DNA of 55,482 bases. It comes from Acanthamoeba sp. SK_2022b. Taxonomy: Eukaryota > Discosea > Longamoebia > Acanthamoebidae. The stretch spans positions 1-55,482 of the forward strand of contig JANDJZ010000398.1 in NCBI GenBank assembly GCA_027943245.1. The letters run 5' to 3'. Under the pieces are notes generated by a model. That model ran no database searches, was not told the DNA's origin, and worked only from the letters and a program-made list of their open reading frames with translations. Both the position numbers and the translations under genes were made by a program. Of the stretch, positions 1 to 11,782 are shown in pieces. The stretch's first letter is position 1, and each line of letters begins with the position of its first letter.

Positions 1-254
1 GCCGCGGCGGCCGGTACCAGCACCGTCGCTCCGTCGTCGGTGCAGCCCGCGATGGGCGACCGAGCCAGCGGGCCGCCGTATTTCGGCAGCCGCCAGACCT
101 CCCCGCCGCCCTCGCCCGCGGGCCGCAAGGTCAAGCCCTCGCTCATCCCCGTGCTCAAGTTGCGCGTCGGCGAGTGGGAGCGCACGGCCAGCTTCCTGGG
201 CGAGATCTGCGCCAAGTTCTACTACCCCAAGCGAAAGATTGTCTGGTGAGCTCT

Positions 255-323
<69 letters not shown>

Positions 324-1773
324 ACATGGTCTGACTGACCTTGGGCTTGGCGTGTATGTCGACGCCGCAGGGAGATCATGGCGCTCGGGCTGATGGCGAA
401 GATCGAGTTCGTGTTCTCGGACCTGGTCTCGCTCGAGTTCTGCATGCCTCTCGACGGGCCCTCCGTCCTGACGGTCAGGCTGCAGAGCCCGCCCAAGTTC
501 TTTGGCGAGGTCAACCCCCGGCCAGGTCCAAACCCCGCCCCCTATCCTCACGTCCTTGCCCCCCCCCCTCCTCCCACTCATTGACTGACCCACGTGTGCG
601 ACTACAGGCAAGAACATTCAGTGGGCCGAGGCGGAGGACTTCACCGGCGGCTCGGCGTCGAATCTGGAGACCCACGTCCTCAGCTTCCCCAAGGGCGCGC
701 TGGTGAAGCACTACGAGAAGCTGCTCACCATCGACGCACGGATGCGCGAGATCGTCAAGCTCGTGCCTCTCACGCAGGACGCACAGGCTGCCGCGGCGGG
801 CGCCTCCCCATCGCTGCAACAGCAGTCGCCGTCGCTCGCTGCGTCGACCGACTCGACGTCGTCGGCGTCGGGCTACCTGTGCAAGTCGTGCAGCTGCGCG
901 TCGTCGGCCTACCGCTCGACGGCAACCTCGTCGGCCTTTGGCGACTCGTCGTCGTCGTCGTCGTCGAGCTTGACGTCGCCGCTCAAGACCAGCTCGTCGG
1001 CCATGCTCACCCTCTCGCCTGCATCGTCGACCCACCCGGCCTCGACCATGTCCTCGATGGGCGCACTGACCTCCCCGCTACGCAACAGCTCGTCAGCCAT
1101 GGTCACCCTCTCGTCTGCCCCTTCGCCGCCCGCGCACGACTCCTCGAGCACCGCCCACTACGACAGCCAGTCGCTCCATGACTTCCACGGCCACCACCAC
1201 CATCAGCAGCAACATCAGCAGCACCAGCACCAGCACCACAACCATCACCATCAACACAACCATCACGACTCGACCACCGACGCCAACGATACGGACATGC
1301 AGTCCGCATCGAGCGAGCTCGAGTCCGAGTTGCTGTCGTTCGACAGCTCCTCCGCTTCCTCCTGTTCGGCTACGACGGGCATGGAGGGCCTCTACCCTCT
1401 CCCCCTGCTCTTCTCCTCGCTCTCCTCTTCGTCGTCCTCGCACGGGGTGTCGCCCATGGCGACCGATCCCCCATCCTTCTCCACCTCCACCTCAACCACC
1501 TCTGCCTCCTCCTCGTCCCACCTCTCGCCGCCGGCTTCCGCCCACGCAAGCCTGTCGGCGTCCTCCTCTTCACCGCTCTCGCCCTCGTCTCCCCTCAGCA
1601 TGATGATGATGACCGACGCCATGACCGTCTCGTCGTCGTCGTCGCCGCTCTCCCAGCTGGCCTGCCCGCCGTCGCCCCTCGACATGGACCTCCCCTCCCG
1701 CGCCATGATGGACCTGCCCGACACCCTGATGGCCTTTGACCTCGAGTCCCTGTCCTCATCGCTGATGAGCTGA
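1..1773 (+). CDS. Conserved unnamed protein, 5' partial, with Ser/His/Gln-rich tail
   Basis: The gene enters from the left edge in frame. Three exons are readable: 1-245, 371-524 and 608-1773. Both junctions preserve the frame (Trp codon TG|G, then Gly). The folded part reads KVKPSLIPVLKLRVGEWERT..WEIMALGLMAKIEFVF, then GKNIQWAEAEDFTGG, FPKGALVKHYEKLL and RMREIVKLVPL. It looks like a compact globular domain of roughly 150 residues that I cannot name. The rest, about 330 residues, is low complexity: poly-Ser encoded largely by TCG repeats, a His/Gln stretch near residues encoded at 1190-1265, and an acidic/Met C-terminus ending SSSLMS. Domain plus long Ser/Gln tail resembles transcriptional regulators, but no DNA-binding motif is visible, so the function is unknown. 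The true start lies outside the window. Confidence 0.75.
255..320 (+). repeat. (CA)n microsatellite inside an intron
   Basis: A near-perfect CA dinucleotide run fills most of the first visible intron (246-370) of the preceding gene. The intron has a GT donor at 246 and an AG acceptor at 370. Antisense reading frames through it give only Cys-Val repeats and are not genes. Confidence 0.95.
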
Positions 1774-2423
1774 TGGGGATGAGGCCACCGCACAGGATGC
1801 GGCTCGGTCGGAGACGTCTCGTCGACTTGGTCATCGCGATCCTCTACTTCTGCTCCTCCTCTTCTCTTCTTCTTCGTACATAGACAACCCACACAGGTTG
1901 TGAACGAGCGACCGCAATTTTGCATCCGTCGGTCCTGCTCTTCATCGCCTCTTCTATATCTCCTCCTCTCTTCTCATCTCCCGTAGTACATCAACCCTCC
2001 CCCCCCCAAATCGTCGTCATCGTCATGTTCGCGACCATCGGTCGCCTTCATCATCGCGGCATCTATACCCTCACTCTCCCTCCCTCTTTGACTTCCTCGT
2101 CTCCGCTTCCTCTCCCCCGATCGCGGAGAGGTTTGCGCCGCAGATCTGTACAAACCAACAACACATCAGAGCCCACCTTCCTCTCCTCCTCCACGACTAC
2201 CAACTGGCAGCGTCAGCCGGTGGTGTCATGATGGAGGTCTCTCCTCGTCTCTACTTACCTCCCTCCTTGTCGAACGTGCCCACCTTTGCGGGTGGGACGT
2301 TCACTCAACTCAACCAATAAACCCAGCAGTTCAGTCTCGGTCGAGTCGTGGGACCAAGAAGGTCGCAGGCCGTCGACACGAAGCTAACCTCACCCGCAGT
2401 TCACAGGCGCAACCACCGGACAG
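1774..2423. other. Intergenic, 650 bases
   Basis: This interval holds the 3' flank of the first gene and the 5' flank of the first aldo-keto reductase. It is pyrimidine-rich (TCCTCC-type tracts) in its first half. An AATAAA lies at 2315-2320, which could serve as a poly(A) signal for the upstream gene. I see no coding exon or RNA gene. Confidence 0.6.
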
Positions 2424-4040
2424 ATGGCGACCCCCACACTGACACTGAATACTGGAGCACAGATGCCCGTCGTGGGTACCGTACTCAGCGATCGCAGCTC
2501 GAGGCGAGCGCCATTAAGATTAAATCGATTTCAATCTTTCATCAGGTTTGGGCACTTGGAAATCTGCTCCGGGCGAGGTCGGTGGGGCTGTCAAGGCCGC
2601 TCTCTACGCTGGCTACCGCCACTTTGGTACGCCTCTCATTCCCGCTTGTGCTACTGCTTCGTCTCTTCGTCCTGACGTACTTCTTCCCCGCCGGGCAATG
2701 GCAGACTGTGCCGAGGTCTACAACAACGAGGCGGAGGTCGGTGCGACCCTCAAGGCTGCCTTCGACGAAGGCCTCGTCAAGCGGTACGCCCACATCACCA
2801 CTTACTTGCATCGCTGCACGCATGCGCCAACTACTCGTTGCACAGCGAGGATCTCTTCATCACGAGCAAGGTGTTCAACCATCACCACCAGGACCGCGCT
2901 GCCGCCGCCCTCCGCAACACGCTCAAGAACCTCCAGCTCTCCTACCTCGTGCGCTCCCCATCCCGGGTCTTTAACGGCCGCCACCTCCTGGCTCACCTTG
3001 CACATGGGCTCATGCATGCGTGTGTGCGCGCGCACGCCTAGGACCTGTACCTGATCCACTGGCCCATCAAGTTCGAGGACGAGGTGATCCCGCAGCCCTC
3101 CCGTCAGCCCAACGGCTGGCCCAATCCGCTCATCAAGACCTCGTTTGAGTTCAAGGAGACCTGGAAGGCCCTGTATGCTACTGACCCACGCGCGCATCTC
3201 AGCTGAGCCGCCGCCCCTTGCCCACCAGTTTTGGTTGTATATGTACTGCAGGGAGGGCTGCCTACAGGAGGGTCTGGTGAAAGCGATCGGAGTGAGCAAC
3301 TTCACCAAGGAGCAGATAGAAGAGCTCCTCGCCGACTCTCAGGTTTCTCTCTCTCTCTCTCTCTCGCCCACGACGTCCATCGCTCACTTGCTGCTTTGTG
3401 ACTCAAAAGGTCGTGCCAGCCGTCAACCAGGTGGAGTTCCATCCCTACCTCGTGCAGAAGGACCTCCTCGACTACTGCACTAGCAAAGGTTTGGTGTCTT
3501 GATCCCCGCCACCTTCACGATGGCACCACCGCTTTTGAGTCGATCGTAGTGTGTTGTCTGATGAGTCTGCACAATCGGCTGGACTAGGCATCGTGCTGAC
3601 GGCCTACTCCCCGCTGGGCTCGTCGGACTCGTACACGGGCCAGATGGAGGGCGCGCCCTCGCTCCTCAAGAGCGAGCTCGTCCATGGCATCGCGGCTGAG
3701 GTGAACCGCTCGCCAGCCCAGGTTCTCATTCGGTGGGCTGTCCAGAAGGGCGTCGTGGTACGTGGCCCATTCTATTCGTCTCGCTCACGCGATCGATCCG
3801 CGGTTGTGCGCAGTTTGGGCCCAAAATGATTCACACACGCACACACATACACGCGCGCGGTTGTGCTGGTGCCACGAACAGGTGATCCCCAAGAGCGTGA
3901 ACGAGGAGCGCATCAGGGCCAATCTGGCCGTGTTCGACTTTGAGCTGAGCTCCGATCAGGTCGCCCGCCTCGACGGCCTCAACCGCGACTACCGCTTCGG
4001 CCTCGGCTGGATGCCCGGCCATTTCTTCCCACTGCCCTAA
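2424..4040 (+). CDS. Aldo-keto reductase, copy 1 (multi-exon)
   Basis: Predicted NAD(P)H-dependent carbonyl reductase of the aldo-keto reductase (AKR) superfamily. The ATG at 2424 gives [18 protein letters not shown], the usual AKR opening (substrate-independent Gly turn). Exons then read [21 protein letters not shown] (catalytic Asp and Tyr), [10 protein letters not shown] (catalytic Lys), DLYLIHWP (catalytic His), [36 protein letters not shown] and [11 protein letters not shown], the cofactor 2'-phosphate loop. The tetrad Asp-Tyr-Lys-His is complete. It ends [11 protein letters not shown]. Nine exons join in frame with GT-AG introns, for example LVKR|EDLF and ADSQ|VVPAV. The usual LWN after the catalytic Lys is VFN. 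The length fits the family at about 300-330 residues. The substrate cannot be told from sequence. It is a tandem paralogue of the next gene. Confidence 0.93.
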
Positions 4041-4363
4041 GTGATCATGCTGCGGCAGCAACAAGTTTCACAAACACATGTTCTTCTCCCTGCGTCTCTT
4101 TGGACGTGTTCATTGGCCTATGGTGCGGGCTCGCTCTATGAAGAGGTGTGCCATAGGAAGGCGCCGTGCCCGCTGGCACGGCGAGTCCCTGCTGCCCAAC
4201 GGCTGACGTGGTCTTGGGTGTTCTACCAATCGGCGGCCGGCGGTGCGAGGTTGTTTGCCCGATCTCGGTCGCGGCGACAGCGGCGTTTGCGAGATTCCGC
4301 TCGTCACTACTTAAAGGGAAGGCAAAGATCAAGCAAGAATACCAAACCACACCGACACTGAAG

Positions 4364-5925
4364 ATGACCACTCCCACACTCTCCCCCACCCTGGATTTGA
4401 ACACTGGCGCCAAGATCCCCGCCGTTGGTACACCAGAAGCCTTTTTTTCCGTTGTTCTTGATCCACGGAGAGTGACGATTACATCTTTCATGATTATGCA
4501 GGATTGGGCACTTGGCAGGCGGCCAAGGGCGAGGTCGGAGCTGCCGTCAAGGCTGCCATCAAGGCCGGCTACCGCCACTTCGGTACACTCACTCTCGCTC
4601 CCACGTGCGGTTGAATATTAATATTAATTTGTTTTCTTTATTTTATTTTATTTTATTTTATACAGACTGCGCCGAGATCTATGGCAACGAAGCTGAGATT
4701 GGCGAGGCATTCAAGAGCGCTTTCGACGAGGGTCTCGTCAAGCGGTACGTGGCCCACGGTCTCAGCTTTGGCGAATGACCGTGGCTTTGCTCGGCGATTG
4801 ACCCACCGTGGTGCACGCACAGCGAGGAGCTCTTCATCACGAGCAAGGTGTTCAACAACCACCACCAGCCGGAACGCGTGGTCAAGGCTATCCACAACAC
4901 CCTCAAGAACCTCCAGATTCCCTACCTCGTACGCTCCCCTGTCTCCGTCACAACCAGCGATCACTCACTAACTCGTGTGTGTATCCAGGACCTGTATCTG
5001 GTCCACTGGCCGATCAAGTTCGAGGACGAAGTGATCGCACAGCCTCTCCGCACGCCCGAGGGCGAGATTAACCCAGCCATCAAGTGGTCGTTCGACTTCA
5101 AGGAGACCTGGAAGGCCCTGTACGCAATCCCTCCGCCTATTCTCTCTCTTTGACTTTCCTCGCGCTTTCCGAAGAAGCTCACACGCACACGCCGCGATTG
5201 TCTCAGGGAGGACCTGCACAAGCAGGGCTTGGCCAAGTCGATCGGCGTGAGCAACTTCACCGTGAAGCAGCTCGAGGAGCTCCTTGCCGATACCCAGGTA
5301 CACTATCGAGTTGTTCGCACTCCACCTGCGCGCACGATCACCGACAGTGACGCCCCAGCGCTAACACCCCGGTGTAGACTGTGCCCGCGGTCAACCAGGT
5401 CGAGTTCCACCCGTACCTCTACCAGGCCGAGCTCCTCAACTACTGCACCTCCAAGGGTCTGTTGCCCTACCTCCTCCCCCGCACCTGCCCGGATATTGTC
5501 GGCGTTCGCTCACATGACCACGCGTGCGACAGGCATCGTGCTGACGGCCTACAGCCCCCTCGGCTCGTCCAACACCAAGGAGGGCGTGGTGCCCCTCCTC
5601 AAGAACGAGACCGTCAATGCCATCGCCTCTGAGCTCGGTCGCTCGCCGGCCCAGGTGGTCATCCGATGGGGCGTCCAGAAGCACATCTCGGTACGTGTGC
5701 CTGCTCTCCTCTCCTTCCCTGTATGCGCTCACACTGCCCCCTCCCTTCAATGCGGTGCTGTCGGTGCTTCGAACGACTCAGGTCATCCCGAAGAGCTCCA
5801 ACGAGGAGAGGCTGCGCGCCAACTTCGCCGTGTTCGACTTTGAGCTCAGCCCCGAGCAGGTGTCTCGCCTGGACAACCTCCCGCAGCACCGCTTCATCAA
5901 CCTCGTCCCCGGCCACTTTGAGTGA
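4364..5925 (+). CDS. Aldo-keto reductase, copy 2 (multi-exon)
   Basis: Second AKR, 323 bases downstream of copy 1 and in the same direction. ATG at 4364: MTTPTLSPTLDLNTGAKIPAVG. Exons give LGTWQAAKGEVGAAVKAAIK, DCAEIYGNE (Asp, Tyr), [13 protein letters not shown] (Lys), DLYLVHWPIKF (His), [56 protein letters not shown] and VIPKSSNEERLRANF, ending LVPGHFE. The tetrad is intact. Intron positions match those of copy 1 exactly as far as I can align them, while intron sequences and lengths differ, so this is a tandem duplication with old introns. The intron before DCAEIY is unusually AT-rich (about 4615-4663, TTTTA repeats). A hydrophobic signal is absent, so a cytosolic enzyme is expected. An A-rich 3' flank with AATAAA follows at 5941. 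Confidence 0.93.
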
Positions 5926-6135
5926 ACGACCCCTTAAAACAATAAAAAAAAAAAAGGAGACTGAGATGGTGTTGTTTGTGGCGCGCTTTATTGGCGTGGA
6001 GCGCCGATCGGTGGTCCTCCTATGAGGCGCGTCCGTCGTCGGCGTCGCGGGCTGACGCTGACGACGGCCATTGAATAATAAATAAACCAGAAATAAATAC
6101 TTGGGGGTCGCAAAGCGGCGGTCTTGACCGGACGG
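5926..6135. other. Convergent 3' ends with poly(A)-type signals on both strands
   Basis: About 210 bases separate the stop of the plus-strand reductase from the stop of the minus-strand TBC gene. The plus strand carries AATAAA at 5941-5946 inside an A-run. The minus strand carries AATAAA at 5991-5986, about 145 bases past the TBC stop. Further AATAAA-like words lie at 6075-6100. Confidence 0.5.
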
Positions 6136-7652
6136 TTAGGCGAGGAGCGCGAAGAGGGACTCCTGCACCCACTTGGCCTCGCGGATCTGCTTGCGGAAGG
6201 CGGCGGTCTGATCGAGGAGGGCGCCTTCGTCGAGCTTGTCGAGAGGCAGCGACTGGATGAAGAGCAGGATGCCCTCGAACGGCAGCTTGAGCAGCTCATC
6301 TATTTTGCGTGACACCGAGGAATGAGCTCATCTGTTTTTTCTGATGACGGAAGGAGGGAGGGAGGCTGTACCTTCGAACAAGTGGAGGAGGGAAAGGCCA
6401 ACGGCCCACAACACGGACCAACTGCCAGAGGCGAGGAACTCTTCCCACACCTTGAACACCAACTCGATCGAGAGCACCGATCTGAGTCGAAGAGAGATCC
6501 GGGCATGAGCACAGAACAATGCAAGAAGTGGGAGAGGAGGGGAGGAGTACCCGTAGAGGGTCATGAACCACTTGGAGAGGTACATTGTGCTCTCGATGCC
6601 CTCCTTGGCAAAGTGCTTGGCCAGCTTGGGCAGGAGGAACTCGAACAGTTCGTTGAACTTCTCGATGGATCGACGCACGCCGGGAAGGCCGGGCAAGAAC
6701 ATCTGCTCTATCGAGTACTCCTTCATGAGCCGCGTGAGGGCCCAGAAGGTCTCCTCCTCCGAGAAGCGGGCGAGGAGAAGGACGCTGGCGAGGACGTTCA
6801 TGCCCTGGCAGTATCCGATCTCCGGGTTGTAGACGGCATATGCCGCAAGCACCCGGTACAGCATGCCTTGCCTGAGAGATAGAGATGCGCATTGGTGTAA
6901 GCAGTTGAAGGGGGGAAAAGATGGAGAGAGAGAGTTCATGAAGATGTGGGCGTACCCCTTGTTGCCGTTGGAGAACAGGCGGTATTCGATGAAGGTTCGG
7001 TCCACGTCCTTGGCGATATCGCCCCTCAGCTCCACCTCGGCGCGAGGATAGTTGAGCAGTTGCTTGTACACGCCCGGATTTCGGTCCAACAGCACACCAT
7101 TGAGCAACAACAGCCTGAGATTATTGTTTCGAGATTATGGACGGGTCAGTCGGCGTCAGGTTGCTGCATGGCACCATGGTGGGGGCATGTACTTGGCTAG
7201 TTTATGCCGCACGATGGGATCGATGTTGATTTCATAGCACTCCAGGGAGCGCTGCTCCTCCTGCGCCTGGATCAAGCTCGATAGATTCCACTCTTGTTCC
7301 TACATGCACGCACCGCCAAGAAGCAAGAAGAAGGAATGAGAAATCTGGCCGATCGAGATGAGTTTTCGCCGTTGTTTCGATAGCGAGACAACGCTGCAAC
7401 CAACATCGAGCAGAGATTGAGTGAGCGTTGTACCTTTACGTGACGAGGTACTCGTCGGCCGTAGGAGAAGTTTGAGTCGTTCCTCGGGCACGAACCAGTC
7501 GTGTGAACCTCTTCGCGTTCAAGTCGCTGCACCTTTTGGTAAAGCAAATCTTGCACTGGCCGGTCAAAGATACCATTCACATCGTCTTCCATTTCTTCGT
7601 CGTCTGTGGTCTCTTCGCTGCTGCTTCGGTAACTATTCATAAATCGATTCAT
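6136..7652 (-). CDS. TBC-domain Rab GTPase-activating protein
   Basis: Predicted GAP that switches off a Rab GTPase in membrane traffic. The ATG at 7652 gives MNRFMNSYRSSSEETTDDEEMEDD, an acidic N-terminus. Later exons give NLSSLIQAQEEQRSLE, GVLLDRNPGVYKQLL, and the TBC core. Both catalytic fingers are visible: the arginine finger in IAKDVDRTFIEYRLF (I-x-x-D-x-x-R) and the glutamine finger in NPEIGYCQGMNVLAS (Y-x-Q). Then come FWALTRLMKEY, IESTMYLSKWFMTLY, LSIELVFKVWEEFLASG and a C-terminal exon KIDELLKLPFEGILLFIQ ending LFALLA, with the stop at 6136-6138. At least six exons; introns obey GT-AG on the minus strand. The domain order and length fit a small TBC protein with little beyond the GAP module. 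It is transcribed divergently from PTEN. The target Rab is unknown. Confidence 0.9.
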
Positions 7653-8672
7653 TTTTGCGGAAGCTGTTGTTGAGGAAGATGGTGGGTGATGTCGCCGAGT
7701 TTCAGAGTCGTCGAGGGATGCTGTAAGCGGCAGAGCAGGTAGGGTGGCAGAGCAGAGCAGGGCAAAACAGAGCAGAGCAGAGGAAGTCTGGCCGATGCAG
7801 ATGAGATTAAATGAGAAAATCGAGGAAATTGAGAAATGGACGATGACAATCGGTTGCGTGCGATGAGCGCGAGGCTGAACAGGGGCTGAACCGATACTAT
7901 CGAGATAGCGATAAACACAAAGCAAAAGGAGCAGAGGAAAAGCCACACCAGAGAAGAAGAGAGGAAAGCCAAAAGACTGGCTGCGTCCTGGTCACGTATT
8001 TGTAGGTTGTCCCTTATCTTGGCACATGTCCATTCACACCACAACTGGGGCCACTTTTCTGCCGTTTTTGGCGCTCTTGCATTGTCGACATCGGGACAGC
8101 TGCCTGTGCTCCACAGCCTCTCGAGCTGTGCGGGTGTCGGTGAAGTCGACTTTTACGTCTGCAATTGCGAAGATGAAATTTTCGCTGGGAAGTATGGGCT
8201 CGGCCGTAATACGCCGTCGAGATGCCTGCTGGTGCAGGGAACGTAGGGAAAGGTGGAGGGAACACACTGTTCGGAGCTTGAAAGTACGCCATCTTCATCG
8301 TGCCATAGCGGTCAACGCTTCGTGTCAACTACGCGGGCTGCCGGGGTTAGGTGCTCTGTGTTCGAGTTCTGCCACCTCCATCTGTCGCTGGCGGCAAAAA
8401 GCGTCCTCAGGCGGGCTCGAAACCTGGCGGGGCTGTTCCCGCTCCCGCCCACCCAACGGTGCCAAGCCATAACCGTTTTGTGACAATGGACAAATTAGGA
8501 ATTAGGTCGGGTGACCCTCAGCCAAAAAACCAAGCTTAACCGGTGGGAGAGACCTAGAAACACAAATCAAGAGAAGAGTGAGCAGGAGAGCGACCGATCT
8601 TGAGCTCGTGGGTCTGAACCGCAACCCCCCCCCCCCATCACACAAGCATTGAGCAGGTGAGCAGCAGTGACG
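7653..8672. other. Divergent intergenic region, about 1 kb
   Basis: This separates the starts of the TBC gene (minus) and PTEN (plus). It contains purine-rich stretches (7740-7800, AGAGCAG repeats on the plus strand) and a C-run near 8625-8636. Short open frames at 8007-8270 and 8253-8480 lack recognisable domains or splice partners. I see no RNA gene. It presumably holds both promoters. Confidence 0.5.
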
Positions 8673-10471
8673 ATGATTCAACTCAAGCACACCGTGTCCA
8701 AGAGCAAGAGGCGATTTATTCAGAAGGATATCCACATTGACCTTGACCTCAGTTGTACGCCGCTGCTTCTCTAAATCTGCCTATGTCAAATTCATGGCTC
8801 TCGATTATGACCAGTCCCGACCGATTCTCTCAGACATCGGCGAGGTAGGGAAGGCCCGAATCATTGCCATGGGGTTCCCTTCGGAGGGCTCCGAGTCCGT
8901 GTACCGTAATCCCATGTCTGAAGTGCAGCGTTTCCTCGAGTTGCGACACAAGGGCCACTATCGGGTGCGCGACGAGGCCCCTCCTCTTGTGGCGTAGCAG
9001 CTGCTGCCCAGTCTCCATCGCTTCGTGCTGTGTCGTCTTATTTTATCCATTTGCTCCTGTAGGTGTACAACCTCTGCTCCGAGCGGACATACGACCCAAA
9101 GAAGTTTCACTCTGTTGTGCGGTACCCTTTTGACGATCACAACTGGTATGACCCTCCCTTCGAGCTCTAGTGGTTGTGCAGGCGTCTAACAACTTCTGCT
9201 GGGTGGCGTCAGTCCCATGTTTGAGGACATCGAGAGCTTTTGCGAGGACGTCAAGCGTTGGTTGAATGAGCACGAGGAGAACATTGCTGTAATACATTGC
9301 AAGGCCGGCAAGGTACCTCGTACTTGACGTTTGCACTGTACTGTAGTTCTCACCATCACACCTCACTTCTCTCACGTTAGGGACGAACGGGGCTGATGAT
9401 ATGCTGCTGGCTCCTCTACAACGGAGACTGGGAGGACGCAGATGGGGCGCTCAGGTACTACGCTGCCTACCGCACATGCAACCAAAAGGTAGGCGTTGCC
9501 CCTCCTGCGATGCATGTACCCGATCCGGTTTGGTGATGCTAAGCAGGTGGTCGTGCACAGGGAGTGACAATACCAAGCCAGATTCGCTACATCCACTACT
9601 TTGAGCGGCGGCTACGAGAGGGACCGTTGAACCTTCGCCCCTATTTTCTCACACAGATCATATTCCACGGCGCTCCCAAAGGCGTGCAGGTATCTTGATG
9701 TTCACAACCACAGAACCGCTACCATCGCTACAAAGCGATGCCGTGTGACTCACGCCTAGATTTTGTTTGATTCTTAGGAGCTGCGCTTCACCATCTCGAA
9801 AGCGGTTAGAAAGAACGAAGGGGTCAGGACAGTGCAAATGGTGCCCTTGCTACATGGCAAGGTGAAGCTATCCTCACATCCACAGCCAATCAGCCAAGTC
9901 CCTTCTCACGCCTCTCATCACTCTAGAAAAAGATCAAAAGTCTGCTCAAGGAAGCCAAACAACGAGGCAGCGAGAGTTCAAAGGAAGAGGGCGAGGAGCA
10001 AAACGGATCAGGAGAGGAGCTTCCGCAGCTGGTGATCTTGGTGAAAGAATGGGTTCACCAGCTGCCGGTCTGTGGAGACATCAAGATCGAATTCGTACGC
10101 ATAGCGGACACATGGAGGCTATGGGACAGAGAACTGACCTATCTTCTGCAATGCCGAATGCAGGAGAAAGTGTTGCACTTTTGGATCAACACTGGATTCG
10201 TGACTGGCAACAGAATGATCCTCCCCAAGTCTGAGATCGACAAGGCTGCCAAAGATACCAAGGTACCGCCCACTTCAAGTTCAGGGTCTGAGCCACTTGC
10301 CCGCGACTCATGCAGCGTGCCTGTGCCTCGGGCAACTCGACGCAGGACAAGGTGTATCCACCAAACTTTAGGATTGAGCTACGCTTCAAGGTGCCCGGCG
10401 AGAATAGTTTGGTAATGAATCGTGTGGCCGAAGGCGAGGAAGAGGAGCACAGTGTCGAGGAACGAGAGTGA
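8673..10471 (+). CDS. PTEN: PTEN-type phosphatidylinositol-3,4,5-trisphosphate 3-phosphatase
   Basis: Clear PTEN orthologue: removes the 3-phosphate of PIP3 at the plasma membrane and opposes PI3K. The N-terminus [13 protein letters not shown] matches the basic PIP2-binding motif. The phosphatase domain reads [58 protein letters not shown] and [15 protein letters not shown], whose P-loop is identical to the canonical C-x5-R signature with both lysines. [15 protein letters not shown] follows. The C2 domain is shown by [26 protein letters not shown] and [15 protein letters not shown]. The protein ends [11 protein letters not shown], so there is only a short acidic tail and no PDZ-binding end like that of the animal protein. 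About ten exons; one intron (from 9314) splits the P-loop between K and GRTG. The exon 1-2 junction (about 8750-8860) and a possible 69-base intron at 10095-10163 are uncertain. Confidence 0.96.
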
Positions 10472-10529
10472 AGAGCTGAACAAGTCAAAGAGGTCTTGGT
10501 CATGTAATGTCGTAGTCAAGCTCCACTAA

Positions 10530-11782
10530 AGATCCCCAACATAGGTGTTGGCACTATGTGGGCAACGCATACCATGTCCATGAACCGGATCATCAGCTCT
10601 GTGGCTGGCCTGGTTTTCTTTGCCACAAGTCAGAAACTCTGCCAAGGCCTTGCCATGCGACGGTCGCGTTGCGTGGTCTTGAGAGTGGGCTGCTTGGCCA
10701 GGCCAATTTCCCACATCTGCCGCATGTTTATACCACTGTGCAACCTTGTACCTGTTGATGATCATGGCATGCTCCTGCACGCACAAGCAGCCCAATATTG
10801 TGTTGGCAGAGGGACATGGTTGGCTTGGAGGCTGGAAGAGAAAGGAAGGGCGGAAGCTGCTGAATGGCTGAACATGGGCAAGATCTTACTGTTCTTTAAC
10901 AGTTCACACATTTGTGTGCATTGGTGGGCTGAGGCAAGGCTCAAACTGGGGGAATTGGCACAGATAACAGTGGTTTGGGGTATTCCCACCCCCTGACCAC
11001 ACCTGGGCATAGGGCAAGAGGCTTGCTTTATGCACTGACACAGAGTTCCAAATTTATTCCACAAGAATTGCAACACATTTTACAATATACATCCTTGGGT
11101 AAAAGCTGTCACATTTGCATTACCATGACTGTTCAGCAGCAAGTGCAGCATGCAGGGCAAGCCAAAATGTTGCACATTACTGGAGGAAACTACTATACCC
11201 CACCTTTCCTCCAGGACCTTGGGGTGGGGAGCAAGTATGCCCAGATGCTTTCTGCAAATTCAAATTTGGCTTATTTTATTTGTCAGATACAATGATCAGT
11301 ACACATTGCTCATGCCAACTTCACTGCCAGCCCTAGAAGATTACAAGCCCATGTTGATTTGGCACTCACAAGACCATTCCTTCCTGCACAAGTTGATATA
11401 TGATGCTGGCCTTAAGAAACACCAGGTTTCCTGTGATGTGATGGTGACATATCTTCCCATTCCCTTGGCTACAGCTGCACTTTTTTTTTGGCAGGGAGTT
11501 TGAGGTGCTTGATTTCTTTGGGCAGACCGTGGTTGGCATGTGTGTGCTGCAATGGAGTCAGTAAACTTGTCCACCATGACCAAGGATGGCCCACCTCTGG
11601 GTGGACAAGCAGGACTGCTGCCACACATTTTTTGTTGCAACATGGCTGCTCCAGTGATCCATTTTTTTATTTTCTGCTGGTACTTCCCCCTTAATGGATG
11701 TCAACTGGTGTTGTGCCCACTCCAAACTTAACGCCATCCAACATTGCAACACAGTTAACCCGCGGCAGAGATGTACCAATCA
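10530..11782. other. Low-GC, gene-poor segment left of the first tRNA-Pro
   Basis: Right after PTEN the base composition changes: more A/T and many TGCA, TGG and CACA words, with none of the TCG-rich character of neighbouring genes. Open frames up to 146 codons exist (such as 10556-10996 plus and 10762-11076 minus). None shows a domain, splice pattern or codon bias like the genes around it. The same texture recurs at 11854-13004, 36000-37500 and 45611-47530, so I read it as decayed mobile-element DNA. Confidence 0.5.

Noticed and set aside
155..617. Minus-strand open frames with long Cys-Val runs
   Set aside because: They are antisense translation of the (CA)n tract and the flanking plus-strand exons.
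8330..8390. Possible tRNA (TGTTCGAGTTC resembles a B box)
   Set aside because: The T-stem does not pair, and no cloverleaf can be drawn.
10556..11076. Overlapping open frames of 100-146 codons in the first low-GC island
   Set aside because: No recognisable motif on either strand, and the composition is like non-coding relic DNA elsewhere in the window.
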